In this document: piece after piece, positions 44,336-54,091 of the stretch
How positions within the stretch are numbered: position 1 is the first letter of the stretch
Layout: the number at the start of each line of letters is the position of its first letter
NCBI GenBank assembly: GCA_026075535.2
Contig: AP026538.1
Location: 8,556,001 to 8,620,000 of the forward strand
Length of the DNA stretch: 64,000 nt
Direction of reading: 5' to 3'
From: Tricholoma matsutake
Lineage: Eukaryota; Basidiomycota; Agaricomycetes; Agaricales; Tricholomataceae
Notes under the pieces: model-generated
The model's database searches: none
What the model saw: the letters and a program-made list of their open reading frames with translations, nothing else
What the model was told of the DNA's origin: nothing
Translations under genes and position numbers: made by a program

Positions 44336-45735
44336 TGGACTATTTTTCCGAGTCCATAGTGTCAGGAACGACAACAGATGCATGAGCTTTTGCAGCTTTG
44401 GATTTCGGGCAGTTTCCTGCTACGTGCCCTTCCTAACCGCAGTAGAGACAAAGTCGTTCTCTCATGCAACATTCTCGTTCCTCCCCAGTGAGCTTGCCAT
44501 TCTTCCCCAACTTATTGGAGATGGACAACTTGGGCTTGTCCCAGGGAGTGTTCTTTGTTGCAGAAGACTGCTGGTTGGAGTTGTTACCATGGGTGGAGTT
44601 TGAAGAGGCTTGATTTGTCAATGGGGAAGGACTTTTGGAAGAGTCCTTCCGACTAGAGTTAGTGATGTTACTGGAATTCTTTGTTTCGAAATGGGATCCA
44701 TCTTCTTGCATCCAGTAGATGTCATCACTGTCCTGCGCTTTCAAGCACAGTTCTGCAAGAGTATTAGGTTTACCACCCCGGAGAACTTCTATGCAAAGTC
44801 AGAGTGGAAGACCACGGAAATAGCGGTCACAAAGGGCTGCATTGTTCCAATTGACCCTAGAAGCTAATTCCCAGAAGTCAACGTTATATTTCATGATACG
44901 TCCACCTTTCTTCATTGTTAAGTCAGAGAGAGCTTTTTCCACATCTCTGACTGGGTCGTGCAGGCCGAAGTTACTTTCCAGCTCAGCGAGGAAAGCTTTG
45001 TAGTCCCACATCCAGTGTGCGGAATCTGTTGGGTCATTAAGACCAGGCTCAAACCAACTGAGAGCTGATCCTTTAAGATAAGAGAGGATAAATATGATCT
45101 TTTTCTCATCAGAGGAAAATACGTGTGGATGGTCACGGAAATGAAGATTGCAGGAGACTAGGAAGTCTCTAAGTTTCTTTGGATTGGCACCGTCAAAAGT
45201 GTCGGGGTCATGAACTTTGATTTCTCGGTCTTGGGTGCGTTATTTTGATGAAGGGTGCAGATACTCTCCAAGAGGTTGTAAAGGACATCTATGAACCTAT
45301 CCCCTGGGTCAGGGTTTTCCCCTGTGGGAGGTTGATCCTCAGGATCATTGGGATTGGGGTCACCCCCAGGGCTGTCAGGACCACTAGGGTCATTGGGTCT
45401 GCCGGGGGGTCTGTCCTCTAGACCAGGATCTTCCAACCCGAAGGGTTCAGGCTGGTTGATGCCCCGGGGGCTACGTACTCAAGGGGAGTTCTTGATCAAA
45501 AACCTTCCGGGTTGGTGGAATGGTGCGGGGCACAGGCAGACATGAGATTGGCACTGATTGAAGGGGCTCCTGAGCCGATTTGTCGGAATATATTTGAGGG
45601 TCTGGAAGACACTCCAAAAGTAGTGGTGGGACGAGGGTCAGAAAGGGTGGATTGCTGGATTGCAGAGATCCCTGGAATAGTACTGGCACATTGGGAATTT
45701 CTTGTTGTGCGCTGGCGGGTCTTGGTGGGGGTCAT
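44336..45735 (-). pseudogene. Element C gag
   Basis: It starts near ATG 45735 with a Pro/Ser-rich leader. An Asp/Pro/Gly-rich stretch follows (DPSGPDSPGGDPNPNDPEDQ), then the capsid (FDGANPKKLRDFLVSCNLHF, FILSYLKGSALSWFEP, FLAELESNFG, YNVDFWELASRVNWN). A Ser/Asn-rich linker leads to a CCHC knuckle CLYCG...EGHVAGNC near 44400-44460, with TAG in place of Gln inside it. Frame changes occur near 45500 and 45200. This capsid type (Sushi/Ty3 chromovirus) fits the chromodomain downstream. Confidence 0.8.
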
Positions 45736-45762
45736 AGAGGGGAATGGGATGAGTGAAGTGTG

Positions 45763-45773
45763 AGTTCATATAT
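45763..45773 (-). promoter_or_regulatory. Candidate self-priming binding site of element C
   Basis: Directly inside the 5' LTR (two bases away) the minus strand reads ATATATGAACT. It is exactly complementary over 11 nt to AGTTCATATAT at 46154-46144, the predicted first bases of the transcript, 30 nt downstream of a TATTTAAG box (46182-46189). No TGG-type tRNA site is present. This is the arrangement of Tf1-like self-primed elements. Confidence 0.6.
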
Positions 45774-45775
45774 AC

Positions 45776-46481
45776 TGTTAAGAACTGATCCTAGAGTGCA
45801 TGTCAGAATCCGATCAGACACTGCGGGTGATAATAGTGGGAGTTTGTTGGGTCGATGCGGATTCTGTGGGAGGGGGAACGGAAAGGACTTGGCTTCAGCT
45901 TGTAAGAAGCTGCACCCTTCACCTCGTCTGGTGTCCTCATTTCAAGTCAAAGATTTGGAGGTAGGAGTGGGAAAGTGCGGGTAAACACGGGGAGGAGTAC
46001 AGAGGGACTTAGTTTAAGTTCAGGTGAGGTTAGAACTTCAGAGGGAGACTAGAGGTTGAGTCGAATGGAGTTCAGACTCTTAGAGAACTGAGGTTGGAGT
46101 AGAAGGAGGTTTAGATTGGCAGGATAAAGTTGAGTCTATGTCGATATATGAACTGAGGAATACAAGGCAAAACTAACTAAGCTTAAATACTGTAGTCCAG
46201 AATAATGTGGAACAGGAACAAAAACTGCGGCAGTGTCTTGACTGCATAAATAAATTATCTAGTGGGAGCCACACAGGAATCCATAGTTGAATATGCAATA
46301 GAGACGGCAGCCTTGGGAAGGCAGCCATGGATGCTGTACAAGGCGGCCTGGTGCACAGCAGTGTGGGCAGTGCAAGGTGGCCAGGAACAAAATCAGGAGG
46401 AGTAGACAAATGTTGGGTTCAACGTGTGGAAAAGGATCAGATGGATGCGGGTTCTGATTGGGCAAGGAATGGTTCTTGACA
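45776..46481 (-). repeat. 5' LTR of element C
   Basis: This 706 bp LTR runs TGTTAAGAACTG...GGTTCTTGACA and is a direct repeat of 27920-27994 plus 37944-38574. It carries the minus-strand TATTTAAG box at 46182-46189 and a likely initiator CAGTTC at 46150-46155. The CATCT TSD follows at 46482-46486. Confidence 0.92.
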
Positions 46482-46569
46482 CATCTGCATAGTGATGTGT
46501 TCATATACAGTTTAATAATATAACAAAATAACATAAGAACTCATACTTGCCAGAATTGGCCCTCACCCC

Positions 46570-46899
46570 CAAGTATATAACATGACTATATTCCATGGAT
46601 GGTAAATCACATCACTATGTAGATGTCATTTTCAAACTCAGCTCAAAATCCTGGTTAGAATGGTATCCAACATCACTATATTCCATTTATGGTAAGTCAC
46701 ATGACTCTCTCATTTTTTGAACTCAGCTCAAAAAACTGATCAGAATGGTATAACATCACTATATTCCATTTATGGTCAGTCACATGACTCTCCCAATGTC
46801 ATTTTTGAACTCAGCTCAAAAAACTGATCAGAATGGTATATAACATCACTATATTCCATTTATGGTAAGTCACATGACTCTCCCAATGTCATTTTTGAA
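46570..46899 (+). repeat. Satellite-like units of E1, right of element C
   Basis: About four units of 75-95 bp (AACTCAGCTCAAAAAACTGATCAG..., ATAACATCACTATATTCC, GTAAGTCACATGACTCTC). They are direct to each other and inverted relative to 27775-27919. The last unit is interrupted by the insertion at 46900 and continues at 47787. Confidence 0.7.
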
Positions 46900-47786
46900 T
46901 GGTGGTGGGCAATTCCTGTAAACAAAATGTAACATTATGTAAGCAGCCTTTGGCAATTTTGATGGCAAATCTCGACGCATCTTGAAGTATGTGTGCCTAT
47001 CATCCTTGCTCCCATCTGCACAGCTCGCTTTCAGTGTGGACAACAATTATACGAATGTTATGTACCCAATTATGTCAAAATACATACTGTACAATATATA
47101 GGAGAGGGTTTCTTTTTGGGTTTCCATCGAAATAAATCACATATCTTCTTTCCATATGCCATAAGGCCCACAAGGAAGTGTTTTATGAGTCCAGTGAAAA
47201 AGGTTTGCACGTTGCAATGTGTGAATTATATAATCAATAGTGTGCTAAATTCATGAGTTTGACAACCCCTCTGGTGCTTGTGCCAGTGATGCAGGACTTC
47301 CACCTCCTCTACTACTTCTGCTAGTATCTGCCTATGACACCTCTCGCGACTTTCCTTTTTGTACTCGGCAATCTAACTGTTTTTCTTCACGCGTCATGTG
47401 TTAATTAGCTTATGTAATATGCAATTGCTGGCCATTTCAGAGTTTGCTGACTCTGCGTCTCAATCAATATATTTCCTTGAGTTCAGTAGCTGGTATGCAT
47501 CTAATCTAAATTGTATTTGTATTGTACTGAGCAAATTGCCAAATCTCGGTCCACAAATAGTCATAACAGCTGAGTGAACAAGCAGAAACCCTATACAAAG
47601 CCTGAAATTCACAATGCTGCCCAGAACAATACATGTAGAATATGTTTGTGTACACTTTTCCCCACCAAAACTGGTTGCAAAAGTGTGTGGTTCCTGCTGT
47701 GCCAATTCTTGCCACAAAATGCACTAGTTTTGTAGGTGAGAACTTTGACGTCGGAGTTCAAAATTGGCAGAGATTGCCCACCACCA
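46900..47786. mobile_element. 887-bp TIR element inside the satellite units
   Basis: The ends TGGTGGTGGGCAAT and the exact inverse ATTGCCCACCACCA give 14-bp TIRs. They are flanked by a 7-bp repeat TTTTGAA (46893-46899 and 47787-47793), and removal restores the interrupted satellite unit. Only short uninformative open frames lie inside. The superfamily is not assigned. Confidence 0.65.
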
Positions 47787-48020
47787 TTTTGAACTCTCCT
47801 CAACAAACTGATCAGAATGGTATATATAACATCACTATATTCCATTTATGGTAAGTCACATGACTCTCCTGATGTCATTTTTAAACTCAGCTCAGAAAAT
47901 TGATCAGAATGATATATAACATCACTATATTCCATATATGGATGGTTCCAACATGTCATTTTGAAACTCAGCTCAAAAAACTGGTTAGAATGATGTATAA
48001 CATCACTATAAATTTTTGAC
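47787..48020 (+). repeat. Satellite-like units, continuation
   Basis: Two to three further copies (AACTGATCAGAATGG, ATAACATCACTATATTCC), ending in ATAAATTTTTGACTCCCACAGTTAG. That end matches, inverted, the junction at about 27760-27780. It shows that the unit array and the dispersed repeat form one larger structure. Confidence 0.6.
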
Positions 48021-49407
48021 TCCCACAGTTAGTAAAGTCAGTAATTTTGGCTCGATACTGATAGATGTGGAAAAAATTAAATAAATAAATAAAAAAGTCT
48101 TGGATACTGAATTGGGAGTGTGCATACTCACTGTTGAAGGTAGCAAGCCACTCAGGCATTAAAAGTATTGTATTCAATTTGATCCAACATTGATAACATG
48201 CCTCTAAGAGCTTTGCCCTCAATGGTAAGATATTTGATGCACGTTCAGCTCCCTATCAAAATTTTCTGTGCACTATGCACACTCTCATCTACACCATGTC
48301 AAGATCATTTTTATGGCTGCCTCTGTGGCTTCCTAGCTATGTATTACACTGACTTGAGAGCCTGAAGTTATATGTCAAATTCTCAAAGAATGGGCTGAGT
48401 GAGTGGTCACAAATGAAATTTCAATCAGTATTTTACAACAAAACACCAAAGCCTATCTTGCATTAAACACAGGTTGAGCACTGGGACTACTGTATTAGAT
48501 GGCTATTTCATGAACAGCAGAGGAGATAAGAATAGTGAAGATACAACAATTTTTAGGAGCATAGTTTGTGGTTGGATGAATAAACCAACATTTTAATTGT
48601 AAAAATCAAGGTAAGATGTTTAGTTCATGGACATTTTGAGCACAGTGATATTGAACATGCCACCAGGAAGTACTTCTTGCAGGTAGTCCACCCTGTGACT
48701 GCCAGGGGACAATTGTCATTAGTGAAACATGAAACACTGAACTGAGATTTATCAAATGCAACACATTCTTAAATAATCCCCCAGAATCACTATTCCAACT
48801 CAATTTGCTATGCTATGAACACCCCCCTCATAGCTTGAAGGTGCACAGTTGTCATTCAGACACCTCAAGCTTGTTGCCATGAAACTGACCATGTTTCATT
48901 ATGTACAGAATACAAAAATGACATTGCTTAGCTAAACTTCTGGCTACAACTCCTCAACTAGGATTTCAGACCTACAATTACACACAAGGTCAATGAATTG
49001 GGCCTCCAATAGGAAGCAATGAGCATAGGAAACACAAGAGTGAGGATGATGATGGTAAGAATGTCTGCATTTGGCATGAGAAACGCTTACAAAGTCTGCT
49101 CAGTATCAGTGTCAGTATCGGCCACACCTATCAGTATCAAGCCCGATATGTAATTTTTGTAATGGTTGCTGAAAATTACTGACCATGGGGAAAACAGACA
49201 TGGAAAAATGGTCACACTGAATTTTTCATTGATTCCGGTTTTGAAGAATGAGTCTCAACTCCATTAAGGACTTGTAAACCTACCAAAAAAAAGTGAAGGA
49301 AAAAGGGCCAGGAATGAGTGGAATAGCATGTGGGGATGATGAGCACAACACTAGCTGAGGCTGTGGCGCATGTTGATCAACTGTGGGAGACAGTGATCAG
49401 GCGGTGA
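48021..49407. other. E1 interior without recognisable genes
   Basis: AT-rich sequence. Near 49140-49290 it holds an inverted copy of the dispersed repeat seen at 24895 and 27590. I see no open frame with a recognisable domain on either strand. Confidence 0.5.
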
Positions 49408-49627
49408 TAGGGACTACCGTGGATGGACCCAGGTCCATCCAGGTGAATATCCATGGATGATGTACTAAAGTCCATGGATATGGGTGGATCCATGGATCAT
49501 CCATGGGTATCCATATGAATACTACTATTTTTTATGCTCTCAAATGCTCTAATATATGTACCATTGTCTATTAAAATGGTTTAGCAAGGTCAATTACCTG
49601 CTGGAGTGCCTTGTTGGCAGTTGGCAC

Positions 49628-50010
49628 TAGTGTTGCCATGAGGGCCCATGTCTTCAAGTCAGACTTTTTTGATTGCTGTATATCTATGTAAGTGCATCAT
49701 TGTAGAACATAAACTAATTGATGTGTGGTACATATTTATTGCTGCTATTGACCAATCCAAAATTACATAAATCAGATGACTACATCTTGAGTTATTGACC
49801 AACTAAAATTCTGACTTTTTTGTATATAAAAAGTCAGAATTTTAGTTGGTCAATAACTCAAGATGTAGTAATCTGATTTATGTAATTTTTGGATTGGTCA
49901 ATAGCAGCAATAAATATGTACCCCACATCAATTAGTTTATGTTCTACAATGATGTACTTACAAAGATATACAGCAATTAAAAAATCTGATTTGAAGTCAT
50001 GGCAGCACTA
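49628..50010. mobile_element. 383-bp fold-back MITE inside E2
   Basis: The arms of about 185 bp are nearly perfect inverted repeats around a TGTATATA centre near 49824. Ends TAGTGTTGCCATGA and inverse TAGTGCTGCCATGA match the MITE at 20442-20720 over their first bases. Flanks GTTGGCAC and GTTGCAC differ by a one-base deletion, compatible with a decayed 8-bp TSD. Confidence 0.75.
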
Positions 50011-50559
50011 GTTGCACACATGATGTTATTTATTATACTGAGTAAAATTTGTACTTAAGACTGCTTCTTTTAATCAAGAAATGGTTTTACACCAATAAAT
50101 ATTACTTTGAAACCTTCCAAATACATCTGAAATACCATAGGAATTTGTACAATTACAATTCAAGTTCTCCAAAACCTGGATTCCTCATCTGTCTCTTCTA
50201 CCTCATCTTCCAACTCAGTCTCATCAATTTCTTTCTGAGGTCCCACCTGCTCTTCACTTCCCATTTGCTTCTGAACAATCTTAATGGTTTCTGAAAGTCC
50301 TGGATAGAGTGGAGTTTTGGCTCAAGATCCAACTGCAACTTGAGCCTTGAAGGTCTGTGGGCTGGTGTTATGCTGAAGGTGATTGATCTTAAGCCTTCCA
50401 ACTGTGAATGCACATTCATCATCCACTGATGATGCTAAAAGAGTGTCTGAGTAGAAGCAAGAATGAGAATTATTACACTTACCTGGTGCTGAGCAAAAAT
50501 CAAGCCCCATCTTTGCTAACCGAGGTCGCTGCTCAATGGCTTGATGCCAGTACTCCTTG

Positions 50560-51240
50560 ATAGTAGGTCACATGACAGTCATTTTCAAACTCGGCATGAA
50601 AAGCAGGTCAGAATGGTGTATAACAACACTTTTCAAAAGTTTCCCTTTAACATACTCTAATATGACACTAAATATCCTGCCAGGATATCTTGATGATTCC
50701 ATATTTCACACACCAATTGGATTTGATCATTCAATAAAAGTGTGAGAATGACAAAAATACAAGAGGTATATCTTGATGATGCCTTAATGGCTTTCCTTGA
50801 TCATTCAAAGAGAGTGCAAGAATGTCAAGAAAAAGCATGTGAAACTCAGATTAAAAAATCTGGTCAAAATTGTATGTACCATCACTATGTTTTATATACA
50901 GTGTGTCACATGACTATGCAAGGGTGATTTTCAAACTCGGCTGAAAATTGCAGTCAGAATGGTATATAACATCACTATGTTCTATATATGGTAGGTCACA
51001 TGACTATGCAAGGTGATTTTCAAACTCAGCTGAAAATTGCGGTCAGAATGGTATATAACATCACTATGTTCTATATATGGTAGGTCACATGATCAGATGG
51101 ATATCATTTTCAAACTCAGCATAAAAATCCGGTCAGAATGGTATATAACATCACTATGTTCTATATATAGGTCACATCATACAGATGTCATTTTCAAACT
51201 CAGCACAAAAATCCAGTTATAACATCACTATGTGAGGGAC
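50560..51240 (+). repeat. Satellite-like array in E2
   Basis: At least five units of about 85-95 bp (GTAGGTCACATGACTATGC, TTTTCAAACTCAGCTGAAAA, GGTCAGAATGGTATATAAC, ATCACTATGTTCTATATATG). They are related to the E1 units at 27775, 46570 and 47787. Copy-to-copy identity is highest between 50940 and 51170. Confidence 0.75.
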
Positions 51241-51415
51241 TGTGAACTAAATTTAATCACTAAGTCACCTGCAAGCTAGGACTTTGCTCAGACTCTGCTC
51301 AGATTTTGATCCGACTTTTGTCTTTACAACTCTGAAAAAAAATTTACTAGGACTCTGCACAGATAGCTAGGAGTCCATGTGGAGTCTGTGCAGATTATGT
51401 GGGGGACAGTAAAGT
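51241..51415 (+). repeat. Short repeat with GACTCTG motifs and GGGGGACAGTAAAG end
   Basis: It contains GGACTTTGCTCAGACTCTGC and ends GTGGGGGACAGTAAAGTAC, resembling the ends of the 18271-20128 insertion. It may be a truncated copy of the same family. Confidence 0.4.
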
Positions 51416-52382
51416 ACTCTCATTCCTTACCAAGACTATACTTGTGCTATAGGGCCATTGCATTGCATGGCAATTCTGAGTTCTGTAGGGGGCTGGGGGC
51501 TTTACCTGCTTAGAGCATACACAGCCACTATTTCAGTGGCCAGCTGGCTTTGGCTTGGTTTTTGTAGAATCAGGGCCCCACTTCTGGCCATTCCATTTCG
51601 ATCAATGTTCACGGGCAAAAAAGGGGAGGGGGGTTACTAAAGGGGCCTGGCAAGATCCAAAATGGATCAGAATCAAAATAGGCCACTTCGGCAATTACTG
51701 CACTAATAGATCAGATGAGACATCCAGCCAGCTCAATCAACAATACCTCATCTCAATAAATTGAGAACTCAGAATTACTCATTTATTTAAATTTAATAGT
51801 AACCATCCATTCATCCATGGATATCACCCATGCAATATCCATATCCATATCCATCCATCCATATATCATATCCATGGATGGTCACCCAGATGATGGCCAT
51901 CCATGGTAGTCCCTAGGCGGTGATTGGCATGAGAACTGGTGGTAGGGTTTTGATGCAATCAAGTCTAGGAATAGTGAGGCAGACACAGGATGCCTCACTA
52001 TTCTTAGGCTTGTATTGTGGGAAGGTCAGGTGCTGGTGGTGGTTGCATGCAGATCCCTAGTGGCGATATTGATCATCAGTGGTGTGGCAACGGTTGTGTT
52101 GACCGCCAACACACCATGTGAAGGGTCTCAGTAGTCAACAGGTCAGCAATTCTAATACCGTAGTAACTGTGCAGAACCCGTGACCTGAACACCATGGATT
52201 TTACCATACCCATACCCATGTCATTCCTTACCAAGACTATATTACTCATTTATTTAAATTTAATAGTAATCATCCATTCATCCACGGATATCACCCATGC
52301 AATATCCATATCCATATCCATCCATCCATATATTGTATCCACAGATGGTCATCCAGATGATGGCCATCCATGGTAGTCCCTA

Positions 52383-53027
52383 CACAGTTGAGACTGTGTG
52401 CCACTACCTCCTTGAATGCCTCCATTACCAACATGAACACCACACCCTCTGCCACAAGCTCAGGCACAAAGCTGAGTCTATCTCCTTTCTCCTCCAACCC
52501 CAATGCTGTAAAACCAGTCCTCAGCTATATCCACTCAACCAAATGCTTCAAGACCAAAGAAAACTCAGCTTGCACAAACTTTGACCTCCATCTCAGAAAC
52601 TTCCTCTCTGCCCCTAATGCACCTCCCACCGCCCCCTAAAACCCACATCCCCCAGTTCCATAATGGCCTCCCCTGCCCTATCAATTACCCTACTGACTTC
52701 CCCTTCCAGCTTGTTAGGGCTCATTGTCATGATGCTCATTCTAACACCCACCTGTCTATTGTTGCAGACCCCCCTTTACTGCTACTCATACAAATTCTTA
52801 TTTTCTCAGGTCTAAAACAGTGGTGGATACTCCAGCCCACTTTTACTCTGCTACGCAGTCAGTGGGGGGGGTGGTATTTTATGGCTCTTGTAAATTTCTG
52901 GCCAGGTGTTGACTTACTACACCACTTTCTATGCTTTTCAACCTACTATCTGACTGCATGTACTGTGTACCATGAGGGCATAGCCCTCCCAGCACAATAA
53001 TTTTGATTTAAAAATAATAAAAATAAC
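52383..53027 (+). pseudogene. LINE ORF2 C-terminal end and 3' UTR
   Basis: After one TSD copy the frame gives VETVCHYLLECLHYQHEHHTLCHKLR, the second half of the C-terminal zinc-knuckle region split by E1. A one-base shift near 52490 moves the rest to another frame (SNPNAVKPVLSYIHSTKCFKT) ending at a TAA near 52637. About 390 bp of 3' UTR follow, ending in an A-rich tail GATTTAAAAATAATAAAAAT near 53005-53024, as expected for a LINE 3' end. Confidence 0.75.
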
Positions 53028-54091
53028 TTTGCATGGCAAAAATTAAGAATACTGGGTTGAATTTTTTTTAAGCCATGAAGTGAGGAAATAATTAACCCAC
53101 TGTGGGAAATACTTTCCTAATAAGGAAATTTAGCTTACAAAAAAACTGTTTGCATCTTGCAGTATCAGTTGTGTTACAGCTTTCACAATAATTTTCTGCC
53201 AGTGGCCTAGCTTTGGGTGAAGGAAATGTAGATAAAGCATCTCAGAGGGCCTCTGTCTGTAAAATAATAATATTAACTCCCTCTTGGTTGTGTCACATGC
53301 ATAATTCTGAACTATTTGTTGAAATCCATCTATTGCAATTTGAAAACTAGCTCAGATTCACATCTGGATAGCATGAAATGTTTGTATGCTATTTTTAAAC
53401 AATTTCTCCACCAAAAAGAAATGCCAAGTGTGATGTGAAAGTCAGAAATCAGGACATAACTGCCTAGCAGGTGTGCAGGTGCTACAATCCCTTCCACAAC
53501 ACATTTCAAGCTCTGAAAAAAATGACAGAGTATGATGCTACATATTTAAAATAGATCTCCAGAACATTCTGGCTTGTATGCAACTTAAGCATTGTCATTG
53601 TTCTACTTCTTCGCAGTAAAATACCCCAGAAAACATGTAAAATGATATGTTTACTTAATAATCATCTTCTGAGATCATTTATTTATGAAACCTGTCAGCT
53701 AGAAAGTTATTGTAGAAGCAATAGAATGAGCTGCAATATAGCTGATACTGCAAGATTATATTTGCTCATGTTTACATCAGTAAAATCACAGGTCCTTTTT
53801 TTGACGCTTATTCTGCTTTCCAAATTGATAAAAGCAAAAAGTGCTCAACACTTTTTTAATCCCAGTCCATTTGATTTTAAAAGTGCTTTTTCAGCTTTCA
53901 AAAGTGGAAAAGCATAAATAAGCTTTGTAGAAATATGACGAAAAGTAGCCACTTTTTCATTTATTCCCTGACAGATTTAGAAATAATAGTCCTCATGTAT
54001 AACATAGTTATTGAACAATAAAGGGCATATGGCATCTGGTATAAATCAAAACAACAGCCATGAAAAAACTACTGGCAGCACTGTACCAAAA
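53028..54091. other. Non-coding stretch with Plavaka subterminal repeats
   Basis: No gene is recognised. From about 53830 to 53960 there are AAAAGTGCTTTTTCAGC and AAAAGTGGAAAAGC motifs. They recur in inverted arrangement at 60250-60400 on the far side of the Plavaka genes, so the element's left end is likely near 53800-53850. Exact TIRs could not be set. Confidence 0.45.

Larger units (their letters stand above)
27920..46481 (-). mobile_element. Chromodomain Gypsy element C with nested insertions
   Basis: Terminal LTRs are TGTTAAGAAC...GGTTCTTGACA, and a perfect 5-bp TSD CATCT lies at 27915-27919 and 46482-46486. Coding order on the minus strand is Gag, PR, RT, RH, IN and chromodomain, which defines a chromovirus. 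An antisense gene lies before the 3' LTR. A2 (27995-37939) sits in its 3' LTR and a fold-back element (42570-43428) in its RT. Without these insertions the element is about 7.8 kb. Confidence 0.9.
49408..51915. mobile_element. hAT-like element E2, sister of E1
   Basis: The ends TAGGGACTACCGTGGATGG and ...CCATGGTAGTCCCTA and the next about 200 bp resemble E1. A perfect 8-bp TSD GGCGGTGA lies at 49400-49407 and 51916-51923. At 2508 bp it includes its own MITE (49628-50010) and a satellite block. No transposase frame is visible, so it is non-autonomous. Confidence 0.85.
24461..52382. mobile_element. hAT-like element E1, a 27.9 kb nest inserted in a LINE
   Basis: The ends are TAGGGACTACCATGGATGG (24461) and the inverse ending CCATGGTAGTCCCTA (52382). 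A perfect 8-bp TSD CACAGTTG flanks it at 24453-24460 and 52383-52390, and removing the element rejoins the LINE zinc-knuckle frame (LTV-ETVCHYLLEC). Subtracting the insertions C (27920-46481) and E2 (49408-51915) leaves about 6.8 kb of E1 proper. That remainder has no recognisable transposase. It holds subterminal GGATAT/CCATGG-rich repeats, a 350-bp tandem array, and satellite-like units. It is probably non-autonomous. The hAT assignment rests on the TSD length and YAGGG-like ends. Confidence 0.82.

Noticed and set aside
47460..47854. Overlapping short frames on both strands (up to 85 codons)
   Set aside because: AT-rich interior of a small TIR element; no motif, no supporting splice structure.
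50560..51240. CRISPR-like regular repeat array
   Set aside because: Units are contiguous satellite repeats without unique spacers and the genome is eukaryotic.
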